Part shown: one piece after another, positions 27,955-37,152 of the stretch
Layout: each line of letters begins with the position of its first letter
Numbering within the stretch: position 1 is the first letter of the stretch
Assembly (NCBI GenBank): GCA_001970955.1
Contig: MPUH01000648.1
Span: forward strand, 1 to 41,794
Source of the DNA: Stentor coeruleus
Lineage: Eukaryota > Ciliophora > Heterotrichea > Heterotrichida > Stentoridae
DNA: 41,794 nucleotides
Direction: 5' to 3'
The notes under the pieces: model-generated
The model's input: only the letters and a program-made list of their open reading frames with translations
Told to the model about the DNA's origin: nothing
The model's database searches: none
Position numbers and translations under genes: made by a program

Positions 27955-30141
27955 ATGATGCAGACACTAGACGCATGCATGTTTTGTAAGGAAAAGCTGG
28001 AGTTGAATACCTTTATTCCAAGGTACTTCAAAGAGTTCTATGCTCATATCCAGTGTGTAGAAGACAAGTTTTGCGTTTTTTGTGGTCTGTCAGGCCTCTG
28101 TGTAAAATGCCAACACAAGGACTGCAGCCGAGCTTTTCACCAATTCTGCTATTCTCGTTACATATCTGAAACCCTTTCAGATCAAAAGCTTCTATGTGAC
28201 ATCCACCTTAGAGCTAAAGGGAAAAAGAAGGAGCATCAGCGTCTATGGCTAGTACGTCAAATCTCAAACCGTGTAGGACTAAACTCTGAAGCAGTAGCTA
28301 AAATCAAAGAATCTCATGGGGACAATAAAGCTCACTCTATATGCTCAGGACAGGTTTTTTGGTTCATAATCGGTTCACAGTATTTTCCCAACTTTGTCAA
28401 TCTCCAAAAACCAGAAATCGACGTCAAACATCTCAATACCTACTCAGAAAACTGGGGTATCGATCTTGACACATACACATCGGAAATAGAAAAAGAATAT
28501 CTTCTTACAAAAAATCAAAACGACAATAATCTAAGCAATCTTAAAAAATACAAAGGTATAAACATAGAAACAGTCAAAGATTACAGAGAAGAAGAGCTTA
28601 TTTTATCCGAAACCCGAAACCTTTTATTAAGAAATGGCTTTGAAGAATATCTTCGGTACTTTGAAAGTAAAGTTAAAGAAGAAACAGACGCAAGCGGTAG
28701 TGCAGAGAAAAGGATAAGTTCATTAAGAGAAGTGCCAAAAAATGAAGAAGATTTTGTTTGTTCTATATGTGAAGATGGAGATTATGAAGATGATGATTTA
28801 ATAGTCATATGCTCTAGTTGTGAAATGGGTGCTCATATGAAATGTTATGGAATCCCTGTTGTACCTGAATCAGATTGGATCTGTCATGGTTGTGCCGCTA
28901 TAAAAAATAAAGAAGAAAGATCTAATATTCGATGTGCCCTTTGTCCTATAAAAGGTGGTTGTGTTAAACCTACAATTCACGTAACATCAGGAAATTTATC
29001 TTTTCCCAACTACCCAGAAGGGTTAAACGAGTTGGTCTGGTGCCATATTTTTTGTGCCTCACAATTAGATTTTGATGTTTTTGGGGATAAAGAATATCTT
29101 GATAGAATCAACCTTAAAGTTATTGATGCTAAAAGATTTACACTTAAATGCCAAGTCTGTAAAACAAAAGATGGAGCATGTTTACAGTGTCAATATGGAA
29201 GATGTCAAGCTGCATTTCATCCTGAATGTGGTAAAGATTTTTTTACTAATACAAGAGATAAGACTGGGTATGATGAAGTAAGTATATATTGTCCTTTACA
29301 TAAACCATTAAAGTTAAGAAGTGTTATAGAAGGTAAAGAGAAAAAATGTGTTGAGGATGTAATTAGTTTTTGCAAAGCTTTTGAAAAATATGAAAAGAGG
29401 ATTAAAAACGCGAATTCCATACCGGTTGTAAAAAGACCACAAAATAGTGAAAGACCTTTTACTTATGATGAAAAATGCAAGTTGATTAAAGTTATAGAAA
29501 ATGAGGTTGAAAAATTGTCGAAAAATGTGAAATCGGAGTTTTCTGTTATAGTTAAATTAAAAACTAGCAGTTTACGGAACCAGATACAGGTTATAAGACC
29601 GCAGCCTTATAATTTATTAGACCCACAAGCTTTATTGCAAAGTAAACTATCGATTAAAGGTAGAAAATACGCGGAATGTCATAAATATTATGAAAGTTCT
29701 TTGTTTCCTTTATTGAGAAAAGAACTTGATATTATGAAAGTAAATGCTGTGAAATTCTCACCTAAAGGGAAAAAGAAAAATAGTCCTTTTGGTAAAAAAA
29801 ATAAAGAAAAAGAAAAAGCTAAAGCACAAGCTAGAGTTACATCGGTTAAAGAAATTCAAACTCCTGGGAAATATGTGCAAACACTTATTGAAGTACCTGT
29901 TTTAAGTGATATTGTTAGTAGTGAGGTTTATTGTATATGTAGGAAACCATTTATAGAAAAGAGTTTTAAGAAGGCTTGGGAAAGTGAGTTTGATTTTCAA
30001 CAGAGACAAGCAGAATCTCAGATGATTTGTTGTGATATTTGTGGAGAGTGGTATCATTATAAATGCATAGGGTTAAAGTATGATGATGAAATACCAGGGA
30101 ATTATACTTGTATGAGATGTAATTCAGCTTTAAGTCAATGA
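27955..30141 (+). CDS. Multi-PHD chromatin protein (ePHD, PHD-knuckle-ePHD, C-terminal PHD), 728 aa
   Basis: Starts MMQ at 27955, ends TGA 30139-30141. Three zinc regions are visible. (1) Residues ~8-85, a partial extended PHD: CMFCKEKL...HIQCVEDKFCVFCGLSGLCVKC...CSRAFHQFC...LLCDIH. (2) Residues ~262-460, a PZP module as in the BRPF/JADE/AF10 families: FVCSICEDGDYEDDDLIVICSSCEMGAHMKCYG...WICHGC, a knuckle with CALCPIKGGCVKPT, then VWCHIFCA...CQVCKTKDGACLQC...CQAAFHPECG...YCPLHKP. (3) Residues ~660-725, a C-terminal PHD (VYCICRKPF...MICCDICGEWYHYKCIGL...YTCMRC) with a long insert between the first and second zinc-ligand pairs. A lysine-rich linker (about 600-640) could bind DNA or act in nuclear import. 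PZP modules read histone H3 tails within acetyltransferase or methylation complexes, so a nuclear scaffold role is likely. No bromodomain or catalytic domain is present. Confidence 0.9.
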   Translation: MMQTLDACMFCKEKLELNTFIPRYFKEFYAHIQCVEDKFCVFCGLSGLCVKCQHKDCSRAFHQFCYSRYISETLSDQKLLCDIHLRAKGKKKEHQRLWLVRQISNRVGLNSEAVAKIKESHGDNKAHSICSGQVFWFIIGSQYFPNFVNLQKPEIDVKHLNTYSENWGIDLDTYTSEIEKEYLLTKNQNDNNLSNLKKYKGINIETVKDYREEELILSETRNLLLRNGFEEYLRYFESKVKEETDASGSAEKRISSLREVPKNEEDFVCSICEDGDYEDDDLIVICSSCEMGAHMKCYGIPVVPESDWICHGCAAIKNKEERSNIRCALCPIKGGCVKPTIHVTSGNLSFPNYPEGLNELVWCHIFCASQLDFDVFGDKEYLDRINLKVIDAKRFTLKCQVCKTKDGACLQCQYGRCQAAFHPECGKDFFTNTRDKTGYDEVSIYCPLHKPLKLRSVIEGKEKKCVEDVISFCKAFEKYEKRIKNANSIPVVKRPQNSERPFTYDEKCKLIKVIENEVEKLSKNVKSEFSVIVKLKTSSLRNQIQVIRPQPYNLLDPQALLQSKLSIKGRKYAECHKYYESSLFPLLRKELDIMKVNAVKFSPKGKKKNSPFGKKNKEKEKAKAQARVTSVKEIQTPGKYVQTLIEVPVLSDIVSSEVYCICRKPFIEKSFKKAWESEFDFQQRQAESQMICCDICGEWYHYKCIGLKYDDEIPGNYTCMRCNSALSQ

Positions 30142-30460
30142 GATTTTTTAATTCTTAGAGTAACTATATTGTTAGTACAGTTTATGAAGGTAGGTTTATT
30201 TTATGGATAATAGGTTTGTTTATTTGATATGTGAATGATAGGGTTTTATTGGAATTTTTTGTTTTTATAAAATGATAAGATTTTATGAGGAATTTAATGT
30301 ATGATTTGTATACATATGCTTTAATATTTTTATTACATGTATTGTTTTTAAATGATTCATCCTTTTATCTAGTATTTTTGTATATTTTTAGTTTATATTA
30401 TTGCTTTATCTTCTTTAATCTTATATGATCATCTATAAATCCTTCAGTTTTTTAAACTAT
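30142..30460. other. Short convergent spacer, nothing recognised
   Basis: 319 bp between the 3' ends of the PHD and SET genes. The PHD side is G/T-rich and C-poor. No gene seen. Confidence 0.5.
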
Positions 30461-32109
30461 CTAATTATTTTCATGATAAATCCTAAATGTTCTGAAATAA
30501 ATTCCCAAAGCTTCATTAATCTCATTTTTCTCCCTTTCTTCAATTCCTTGGAAAAACACTTCAAAGGCCTGATCAATCGACTTCCCTTCTTTAATAATCT
30601 CAAAAATCTTATAAGCCGCCAACAAATACCTAACCTGTTTATGTAAAATCTTTTTAATCTCAATACGATAAACAATCTAAATAAACTTTTACAGCAAAAT
30701 AATGTCTTAACGGTAGTTGATTTTCCACAATTTTCAAATCCTCTTCAATTTTAGTAGGAAAACTATCAATCTGTTCATTAATAACATTTAAAATTATCTC
30801 AATAACCTTCATTTCCAAATCAACACTCGCAGGGGAAAAACAAGCATTTATCGGATAATTATTTGTCCAATTAAGTGCTCTAACAGCTCTAAATATTTCT
30901 ATATAAATCCTTACCTTTGCATAAAGTATTACTTTTAAGTTTAAAAAGATACACTTTATTATTGTCCAAACTTTTAATTTCATAAGCTTTTTCCCCAACA
31001 ACAAACTTATCTAATGATGTTTTAATTCTAGCAAAATTGTATATATTGTCTTTTAATGAAAACCCATATGTTGCTAAAAGCATCCTATTTGAATATCTTC
31101 CATAACTCATATAAACTTCAGATCCTTCTTCATAAGTTTCATTCCCAGCTATAATACTCAATTTTTTCTCATTAGTCTCACGTAAAATCTCAGGGTCTGG
31201 TTTTCCATAATCTTTTTCTTCATCAAGTTTTTTCTCTTCATTATCTAAAGATTCAGATTCAACAACCAATTTATACATTTCTGAATTCTGTTTTATCCCA
31301 CCAGGACATGTTAATTGAACTAATTTCTTACAAGTAATTTTACTTATTGATTTTTTAAATACCATATCATCATCATGATCTTCTCCATTAGAAAAATTCA
31401 CATATCTTTTTGCACTTTCTAATGAAGCTTCAGTAGTTCCATAATAATAATACGTACAAGTATTATTATGATTTAAAAACTCAGCCATTGGGGCAAAAGT
31501 TGTATATGGGCAAAATTTACCAAAACTTCTTGTACTTAAAAGACGATATGCCCAAAGGAATTCAGAAAATTCGACCATAGTTGGTGAGAATAATTTAGAT
31601 TTTAGTATAACTTTTTTCCATCCTCCCCATAATTTTAGGGTAAATGCCATTTGTTGTTTTGCATCATAAACAGCGTCTGGGTCTTGAAGTTGTTGAAGTT
31701 CTTCAATGGACCAATCTTGTAAAGTATCTGATTTAGGTTGATGGACTATGAAATGATACCATTTTGATCTTTCTCCTAAGCTTTTTTCCCAGATGAGATA
31801 GGTTACTAGGATTAAATCTTCGTAATGAGCATCATCTTCGTCAAAAAAGTCGTCGTATTCTTGGAAGAGCTCGTATAGGTCACTTTTTTCAGCAATTTTT
31901 GATGTGAATAATGCTGAGTTGGGAACTGAAACTATGACATCGCCTGGGTTTATTCGTTCTGTTGCCATTGTCCCGATGTATCCTGGGGGAAATCTTACGG
32001 GGTAGATAACTTTGTTCAGGATTATACCGTTTTCTAAGGCCCATTTCATGTATCTTTCGAATTCTGGGCTTTTAGGCAGGACTTCAGCCATAGGAACTTG
32101 ATTGTACAT
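30461..32109 (-). CDS. SET-domain lysine methyltransferase of the Rubisco LSMT/SETD type, three exons, 538 aa
   Basis: Exons on the minus strand: 32109-30915, 30898-30693, 30676-30461, with two 16-nt introns; the spliced length is 1617 nt, ending TAG. The SET domain is split by an insert as in the Rubisco-LSMT/SETD3/SETD6 group: an N-terminal part with GYIGTMATERINPGDVIVSVP, the I-SET region, then FAPMAEFLNHN (the conserved NHxx S-adenosylmethionine-binding motif), an acidic insert (about residues 235-315), and VYMSYGRYSNRMLLATYGF (catalytic Tyr and the NxxLLxxYGF signature). The C-terminal helical substrate-binding domain (LCKEIFRAVRALNW...LPLRHYFAIVYRIEIKKIL...QVRYLLAAYKIFE) only appears once both introns are removed. 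Members methylate lysine or histidine of non-histone proteins; the substrate cannot be told. The upstream neighbour is divergent. Confidence 0.9.
30677..30692 (-). other. 16-nt spliceosomal intron (SET gene, intron 2)
   Basis: GTAAAAGTTTATTTAG. Removing it joins HYFA to IVYRIEIKKILHKQ and moves the frame into the last 71 codons, a continuous LSMT-type helical tail ending at TAG 30461-30463. Confidence 0.85.
30899..30914 (-). other. 16-nt spliceosomal intron (SET gene, intron 1)
   Basis: GTAAGGATTTATATAG. Retained, the protein stops at ...LCKGKDLYRNI. Removed, LCKE joins IFRAVRALNW, the expected start of the C-terminal domain. Confidence 0.88.
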
Positions 32110-32592
32110 GTTTATGAGAGATATTTTTTATGGGTTTTGATTTTTAGTTAAAGATTTTTGATTGTAGATGAAGATGGAGATGCTTACATAAGATTGGGTT
32201 TGGGGAAAATAAGATAGAATTTTTTATTGAAGCTGATGCTTATTTGCGATTAGTTGATATAGTAATTCGTTTATATATAAATGGATATGATAGGATAAAT
32301 ATGTATATATTATTTTTTTATTGAAATATATAATAAATAGGTAATTTTAAAGCTTAAACTAGCCTTCTTATATCATTACCTATACTAATTAAAACACATA
32401 AAATATTCCTCTAATCAACACCATAAAAAAGTTTATTCTTATCTAAAAATCCAATAATTTCTCCTAAAATTTTTTTATCACTACCACCAACCCTAATCCA
32501 AACTTTCCAATCAAAAGCATATCTCACAATTTCTAACAATATAAAAACCTAAAAATTTTCAAAAATTATAAACACAAATAGTTAAAAATAAT
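32110..32592. promoter_or_regulatory. Divergent promoter region with a sharp switch of base skew
   Basis: 483 bp between the start codons of the SET gene (minus) and the coiled-coil gene (plus). The left ~230 bp is G/T-rich with little C. From about 32345 the right half becomes C/A-rich with almost no G (CACTACCACCAACCCTAATC type). Each half is thus G-poor on the strand of the gene it precedes. No named motif. Confidence 0.45.
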
Positions 32593-33654
32593 ATGAGACC
32601 TTTTAAGAAATTGAGTAATCTAGATCAAAAGCCTTACACAGACAGCATAGCTTTTCACACTGATAAACTTGTTGAAGAATCCATGAACAGCGACTTAAGC
32701 TTCAACAAAGACGAAAGCTATACAATCTCAAATCTAAAACACGACTGGGAATCCATAAAAGTTTTACAAGATGACATCAAAAATACAAGTGAAAAACTAA
32801 AAATCTTAGGATCCCTTCACGTCAGGCCATTATCCGAATGTTCACAAATCCCAAAAGTTGAAAAAAAGTCCAAAGCCAGTTCCCAAACAAAAGAATTCAA
32901 AAAACTCCAAGACAAATGCAATGAACTCTCTACTTTAATCGTAAAATATGAAAAAGAAAAGTAAAATCCACATAGAAAAGACCTTGTCAATACAAATCTA
33001 CAACTAAGAGATGATCTACAACAAGCTACAAGTTTAAATACAGATCTTAAAGTAATCTTAACATAGAAACAAATATCTACATTTACAAGTCAAAACATGC
33101 AAAAAAAATCTTCAGAGATCATGAAATATGCTCAATTTATAACAAGAAAGCTTAAAGATATTCCTAAATGGGAAGATATATTTTTAGAACGAAATTTATC
33201 TGTTAACACATATTTGAATATGATAAAAACTCAAAGATTTGAAGATTGTTTACTTGGGACATTACAATTTTTATCTGATGTTGTTGTTTATTGTTCTAAA
33301 ACTGAAAATAATATAAATCCGATTAGTTTTATACAAGATAATGAGAAATGTGGTTTGACATGCGAAGATAGTGAGAATTTGTTAATAACTATAAATGCAC
33401 AAAGCGAAAGAATTGCTAAACTTAATAAACAAATATCTGAAGCTATGATAACTAGTAAGGAATTGTTATTTTCACCATTGGCTACAGTTTCTAGAAGGGC
33501 TAGAACTTCAGAGTCAAGCTGTTATACGCCGAATAAAAATTTGAATAAGTCAATTTTTTCGAATAATGAAAGCTGGGTGTTTAGGAGGGAATCGATACAG
33601 GAAACTAGCCCGGATGAAGAGATTTCTGGAAAACATCAGGACTTTGAAAATTAA
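32593..33654 (+). CDS. Coiled-coil protein of unknown function, three exons, 343 aa
   Basis: ATG at 32593, TAA 33652-33654, with 15-nt introns at 32961-32975 and 33052-33066. All three exons are in the same frame; without splicing, a TAA and a TAG interrupt it. The central part (about residues 95-170) is a heptad-like coiled coil (EFKKLQDKCNELSTLIVKYEKEKKDL joined to NTNLQLRDDLQQATSLNTDLKKQI across the introns). A second helix lies near 270-295. The N-terminus is Ser/Asp-rich and the C-terminus is Ser/Arg-rich and probably disordered. No catalytic motif, signal peptide or membrane segment. It could be a centrosomal, basal-body or cortical cytoskeleton protein, which is a guess from composition. 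It shares a divergent promoter with the SET gene. Confidence 0.8.
32961..32975 (+). other. 15-nt spliceosomal intron (coiled-coil gene, intron 1)
   Basis: GTAAAATCCACATAG. Its removal deletes an in-frame TAA and links ...KYEKEK to KDLVNTNLQL, continuing the coiled coil. Confidence 0.88.
33052..33066 (+). other. 15-nt spliceosomal intron (coiled-coil gene, intron 2)
   Basis: GTAATCTTAACATAG. Its removal deletes an in-frame TAG and links ...SLNTDLK to KQISTFTSQN. Confidence 0.88.
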
Positions 33655-34107
33655 GTATGATATAAGGTAGAGTTAGAGGATGGGTTTCTAGATGTAGTTT
33701 TTTAATAGATATATGAAAAGTTTTAGTTGGTTTATATTGGAGAGATGTTTGGAAATTTTGATGTGATGGGGTTTGGAAAAATTTAGATTATATGATTGAG
33801 AATTTAGAGGTAGATTAAGTTGGTATGGCTCAAATTGAAATGTATGAGAATTTAGATAGATTTAGGTGTTTTTTTGTATGATTTAAAGAAAATTTGGCTT
33901 AAAAGTAGAAGTTTTGAAATTAGGTAGGAGGAGTTTTGAGTCTATAAGAAGGATTTTTTATATAAGAGCTTTGTTAAGAAAGTGCTTAAAAAATTCTGAA
34001 ATAAGTGATAGATAAGAATTCAAGGGCATCTCTGGTTAATGTTAACAAAAACTCTGTTAAAAAGTATCTCATCCTATAACCAAATCATAATACTAATTAT
34101 TGCTTAA
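33655..34107. other. Convergent spacer, nothing recognised
   Basis: About 450 bp between two 3' ends. The first ~300 bp is G/T-rich and C-poor on the plus strand, as in other 3' flanks of plus-strand genes. No gene seen. Confidence 0.5.
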
Positions 34108-34707
34108 TTAAATCAAGTCGATTTTTTTTAGTTCAATCAAAGGTTTAATCAATGAGTAGGGTAGTAAGTAAATATCATCTTTGTTAATATTTGCTGTTTG
34201 CCCATTAGGTAGTTTGCAATTTCCTATTGTATCTAATGCTCTAATAAAAACATGCTTATTCATTTCAGGTTCAGTATCTGGAGATGTGCTATGGTCTTCA
34301 TGATCTATGCTTCTAAATTCTTCAGGGATCTTAAGCAAAAAAGATTTTTTGAATAGATTGGTCTTTATTATATAGTATTTTTCTAAGAATGCAAGTTCTT
34401 TTCTGCTTAGCATATCTGCTTTATTTGTAATGACTATTGTAAAAGCTAATGCCTGGATTTTGAAAAGACGTGTTCGAAGATAGTTTGATAGAAGATACTT
34501 AATCCTGTCAAGATCTAGTTGATAGATCTGGGTTTCGAATTGTTGTTCAATAGTCTCTATAGTTATGGAATTGATAAGTTTTTGCTTGCTTTCTATTGCT
34601 GTGACAACTTTGTTAACGAGTTCTGACTCGAAGTTGAGAATTTCTGGGCATACTTTTTCTCTTCTTAAAGCAGCTTCGAGTTGTAAAATTTCTTCAGCAA
34701 GGGACAT
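34108..34707 (-). CDS. SLD5: GINS complex subunit Sld5 (GINS4), 199 aa
   Basis: ATG 34705-34707, TAA 34108-34110. GINS (Sld5, Psf1-3) joins Cdc45 and MCM2-7 in the CMG helicase at replication forks. The A domain is recognisable by the helix LDLDRIKYLLSNYLRTRLFKIQ, the characteristic Sld5 segment, and by LSRKELAFLEKYYIIKTNLFKKSFL. The C-terminal B domain is the small beta fold HVFIRALDTIGNCKLPNGQ...DDIYLLPYSLIKPLIELKKIDLI, ending flush with the protein as in other Sld5s (compare the family ending YxxIxPLVxxGxVxLI). Length is slightly below the 223 aa of human GINS4. No introns needed. Divergent from the small membrane-protein ORF at 34826. Confidence 0.88.
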   Translation of the reverse strand: MSLAEEILQLEAALRREKVCPEILNFESELVNKVVTAIESKQKLINSITIETIEQQFETQIYQLDLDRIKYLLSNYLRTRLFKIQALAFTIVITNKADMLSRKELAFLEKYYIIKTNLFKKSFLLKIPEEFRSIDHEDHSTSPDTEPEMNKHVFIRALDTIGNCKLPNGQTANINKDDIYLLPYSLIKPLIELKKIDLI

Positions 34708-34825
34708 TAATATAAAGGTTTCGCATGTTGCTGAAATCCTAAGATTATAGTAAAAATGATAGATTTGTAAGGTTAGGAAATTAGAAAACTAATAGTTTTT
34801 GAGGAATTTTAAGAAATTAAAGAAA

Positions 34826-35119
34826 ATGTGCAGTTTGAATGAATGTGTTATTAAAGGACTGATTGTTGTGGCTACCATTATTTTTGTGAAATTTTCTATA
34901 TCCTTGCTAGATATTATTGCTCAGGGAGATTATTATTTAAATTTACTGGTTTTTGTTGATGGCTATTTTGCTTTTTTGGTTTTGAGAAATACAACTAGGA
35001 TAAGAAAACACATAGATATTGTATATATCAAAAATATTATTGTTAATAATTCGCGCCAAATCCACTTTATCATCACAGGTAATATTATATCATATAAAAA
35101 GGAATTTTTATTTTCCTAA
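34826..35119 (+). CDS. Small putative two-helix membrane protein (97 aa)
   Basis: First ATG of the frame is at 34826; the stop is TAA at 35117-35119. Two hydrophobic stretches fit transmembrane helices: IKGLIVVATIIFVKFSISLLDIIA (about 10-33) and YYLNLLVFVDGYFAFLVL (about 37-54). A basic tail follows (RNTTRIRKHIDIVYIKN). No known family. AT-rich DNA readily encodes hydrophobic runs, so this could be spurious, but the first ~70 codons look gene-like. An unrecognised intron near the 3' end is possible because the last ~25 residues look random. Confidence 0.4.
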   Translation: MCSLNECVIKGLIVVATIIFVKFSISLLDIIAQGDYYLNLLVFVDGYFAFLVLRNTTRIRKHIDIVYIKNIIVNNSRQIHFIITGNIISYKKEFLFS

Positions 35120-35428
35120 AAAAAAGTTAGCCTTCTCGATATCTTCTATTCGTAAAATAGTTCATAATACTTTCTTTATTATATCTAAGTTTATCTTTTC
35201 AATAAAATTTACTAAATGGTATAATATTAAATGAATTTGCTTAGAATGACATTTATTAAGGCAACATACCAAAATCTTACTATATATCCTCATCTTGTTA
35301 AAAAAAATATACAAATTCTAGTGAAATTATTATAAAATCTTCTAAAAATATATTATGACAAAATACATAAAACTTCTAATATTTATCTTAAAACTCACAA
35401 TATATTTTTATCTAACTAGCTTATTTTT
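35120..35428. other. Spacer, nothing recognised
   Basis: About 310 bp of AT-rich DNA between 34826-35119 (plus) and the Rab gene (minus). No RNA gene or repeat seen. Confidence 0.5.
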
Positions 35429-35959
35429 TTAGCTGCTTTCTTCTAATTTTAATAAGCATTTTTTCATGACAACTTTAAATGCTTCATCAATATTTTCTCC
35501 TGTCAATGCACTGACCTCAAAGAAAACTGCTCCTATACTTGTAGCATATTGTAATCCTTCCTCATAAGTTACTTGCCTATCATTTGATTCTTTTTTATTA
35601 GCAAATACTGCATAAATAGGCTCAGAACCATAACTATCTTTGTTTTGCTCAAAAATCTCATTAAGACCTTCGAAACTTTCATGGCTATCACAACTATAAA
35701 CTAAAATTACTGCATCACTTCCTCTCAAAAATGCTATTCCTAAACTTTGGAAACGTTCTTGTCCTGCTGTATCCCACATTTGAATTATACCTGTTTTTCC
35801 TTCGAATTCAAGTTCTTTTGTAAGAAAATCAGCTCCAATAGTTGAACGATAGGCTTGAGAAAATCTATTGAAAGTGTATCTGTTCATAATTTGAGTTTTT
35901 CCTGTGCAAGCTGTTCCAAGAAGAGGAACTTTAAAGAGAAATCTTCTATTTTCACCCAT
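35429..35959 (-). CDS. Atypical Rab-family small GTPase lacking a prenylation site, 176 aa
   Basis: ATG 35957-35959, TAA 35429-35431. The small GTPase fold is clear: P-loop LLGTACTGKTQIMNRY (the GxxxxGK[ST] spacing is kept), switch I YRSTIGADF with the effector Thr, switch II WDTAGQERFQSL with the catalytic Gln, then the fourth and fifth guanine-binding boxes. The TIGADFLTKEL stretch is closest to Rab7/Rab5-like sequences. Oddities: the NKxD box is ANKKES (Glu in place of Asp, which usually sets guanine specificity), the SAK box is SAL, the switch II end reads AFLRGSDA rather than FYRGADC, and the C-terminus (KKCLLKLEESS) has no CC, CXC or CAAX motif. It may be a soluble or altered-nucleotide Rab-like protein, or have a partner that brings it to membranes. 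Confidence 0.88.
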   Translation of the reverse strand: MGENRRFLFKVPLLGTACTGKTQIMNRYTFNRFSQAYRSTIGADFLTKELEFEGKTGIIQMWDTAGQERFQSLGIAFLRGSDAVILVYSCDSHESFEGLNEIFEQNKDSYGSEPIYAVFANKKESNDRQVTYEEGLQYATSIGAVFFEVSALTGENIDEAFKVVMKKCLLKLEESS

Positions 35960-36371
35960 TTATAAGCACAAATCAGAAGTTTTAATTTTATGTTAAGCTA
36001 TAAAATCCTTTTAGTTTATAATGTTTTGATTTCTTATTGTGAAAATAATTCACAGAAGCGATATTTTCAATCATAATATTTTTGATACAATCATTGGCAA
36101 TCTAATTATTCAAAAAAAATTATATTGATTAAATATAAGAAACTCTAGTAAAAATATCCTAGTTATCTCAAGCCAATACCTTAGATACGTTTAAGGGTAT
36201 ACCAAATCATCAAAAAATTATTCTTTACAAAATTGATTATCAAAAAATCATAATTCAACATCCTAAACTCCAAATCTTATTCAAAACTATGTTAAATCAT
36301 ATCTTTTCTAACAATCTTAATCATATTCCTACTATCTTATTTATCCATTCTTACAAAAATAAATATAAACA
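35960..36371. promoter_or_regulatory. Divergent intergenic region between the Rab and pyrophosphatase genes
   Basis: 411 bp. The right ~250 bp is G-poor and A/C/T-rich on the plus strand, as in other 5' flanks of plus-strand genes. No named motif. Confidence 0.4.
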
Positions 36372-37112
36372 ATGTCCAGACGGTTTATGAGTGTTTTGAC
36401 TATAGGTAGTGACTTCTCCAAACGTATCTTCGTCTTAGAGAACTCCACTAAAATATCTCCATTTCATGACATAAAACTATTCAATCACAACAATAAATTT
36501 ACCTTCCCTGCTGTTATAGAAATATCAAGGCACAACATTGCAAAATATGAAGTCAGTGTAGATGAGCCATATAATCCTATAAAACAAGATACAAGAAAAA
36601 ACAAAAATACTGGAGAAAAAGAATTAAGATATTATGCTAGATTCCCACTTTTTAACTATGGAATGTTACCTCAAACATGGGAAAATCCTTATGTTAAAGA
36701 TCATAGGATAAATATTGAAGGTGATGGAGATCCACTTGATATTATTGAAATAGGAAGTCATCCTGTTAGTTGTGGAAGTAGACTTGATATAAAAGTTTTA
36801 GGATCATTTTGTCTTATTGATCAAGGGCAAGCAGATTGGAAGATTTTATGTATTAATACTATTGACCCTTTGAGTAAAAAAATACATAATTCTAATGATG
36901 TGGAGAAGGTGTTTCCTGGGAAAATTGCTGCGATTATTGATTGGTTTGAAAATATTAAGGTTTTTGATGGGAAGCCAAAGAATAAAGTTGAAGGAAATGT
37001 CCTTAGTCCAGAAATTACATTAGAAATTATCACTGATGCTCATAATCATTGGAAAGACCTTATAGCAGGCAAGTACCCTGAAGCAAATATATGGTTAAAT
37101 AAATCTTCTTAG
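36372..37112 (+). CDS. PPA1: Family I soluble inorganic pyrophosphatase, 246 aa
   Basis: ATG 36372, TAG 37110-37112. Hydrolyses pyrophosphate to two phosphates with Mg2+, driving biosynthetic reactions. The family I signature is intact: DGDPLDIIEIG (about residues 117-127) carries the metal-binding aspartates. Other family features in order: FPAVIEISRHNIAKYEVS (the E/K pair), YYARFPLFNYGMLPQTWENP, the region around DWKILCINT, and FPGKIAAIIDWFENIKVFDGKPKN, corresponding to the eukaryotic WFRxYKxPDGKPEN stretch. Length is a little shorter than yeast or animal cytosolic enzymes (~285 aa), mostly at the ends. The N-terminal ~25 residues (MSRRFMSVLTIGSDFSKR) are basic and hydroxylated and could be a weak mitochondrial targeting sequence. 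The next gene starts 40 bp downstream on the same strand. The symbol is a family label. Confidence 0.95.
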   Translation: MSRRFMSVLTIGSDFSKRIFVLENSTKISPFHDIKLFNHNNKFTFPAVIEISRHNIAKYEVSVDEPYNPIKQDTRKNKNTGEKELRYYARFPLFNYGMLPQTWENPYVKDHRINIEGDGDPLDIIEIGSHPVSCGSRLDIKVLGSFCLIDQGQADWKILCINTIDPLSKKIHNSNDVEKVFPGKIAAIIDWFENIKVFDGKPKNKVEGNVLSPEITLEIITDAHNHWKDLIAGKYPEANIWLNKSS

Positions 37113-37152
37113 GGTATTTTTAATCAAAATATAAATAGCAAAAGGAATATAA

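Noticed and set aside
30425-30675. Separate small proteins around 30425-30675 on both strands
   Set aside because: The region is the third exon of the SET gene in another frame; splicing gives a continuous LSMT-type C-terminal helix domain.
12735-33066. Reassigned stop codons (UAA/UAG as Gln, UGA as Trp), as in Condylostoma or Blepharisma
   Set aside because: In-frame TAA/TAG/TGA in the bromodomain and coiled-coil genes, and the frame changes in the SET gene, fall inside 15/16-nt GT..AG introns. Thousands of codons in the large genes contain no such codons, and TAA, TAG and TGA all end genes here. Only the cluster at 20591-20674 remains unexplained.
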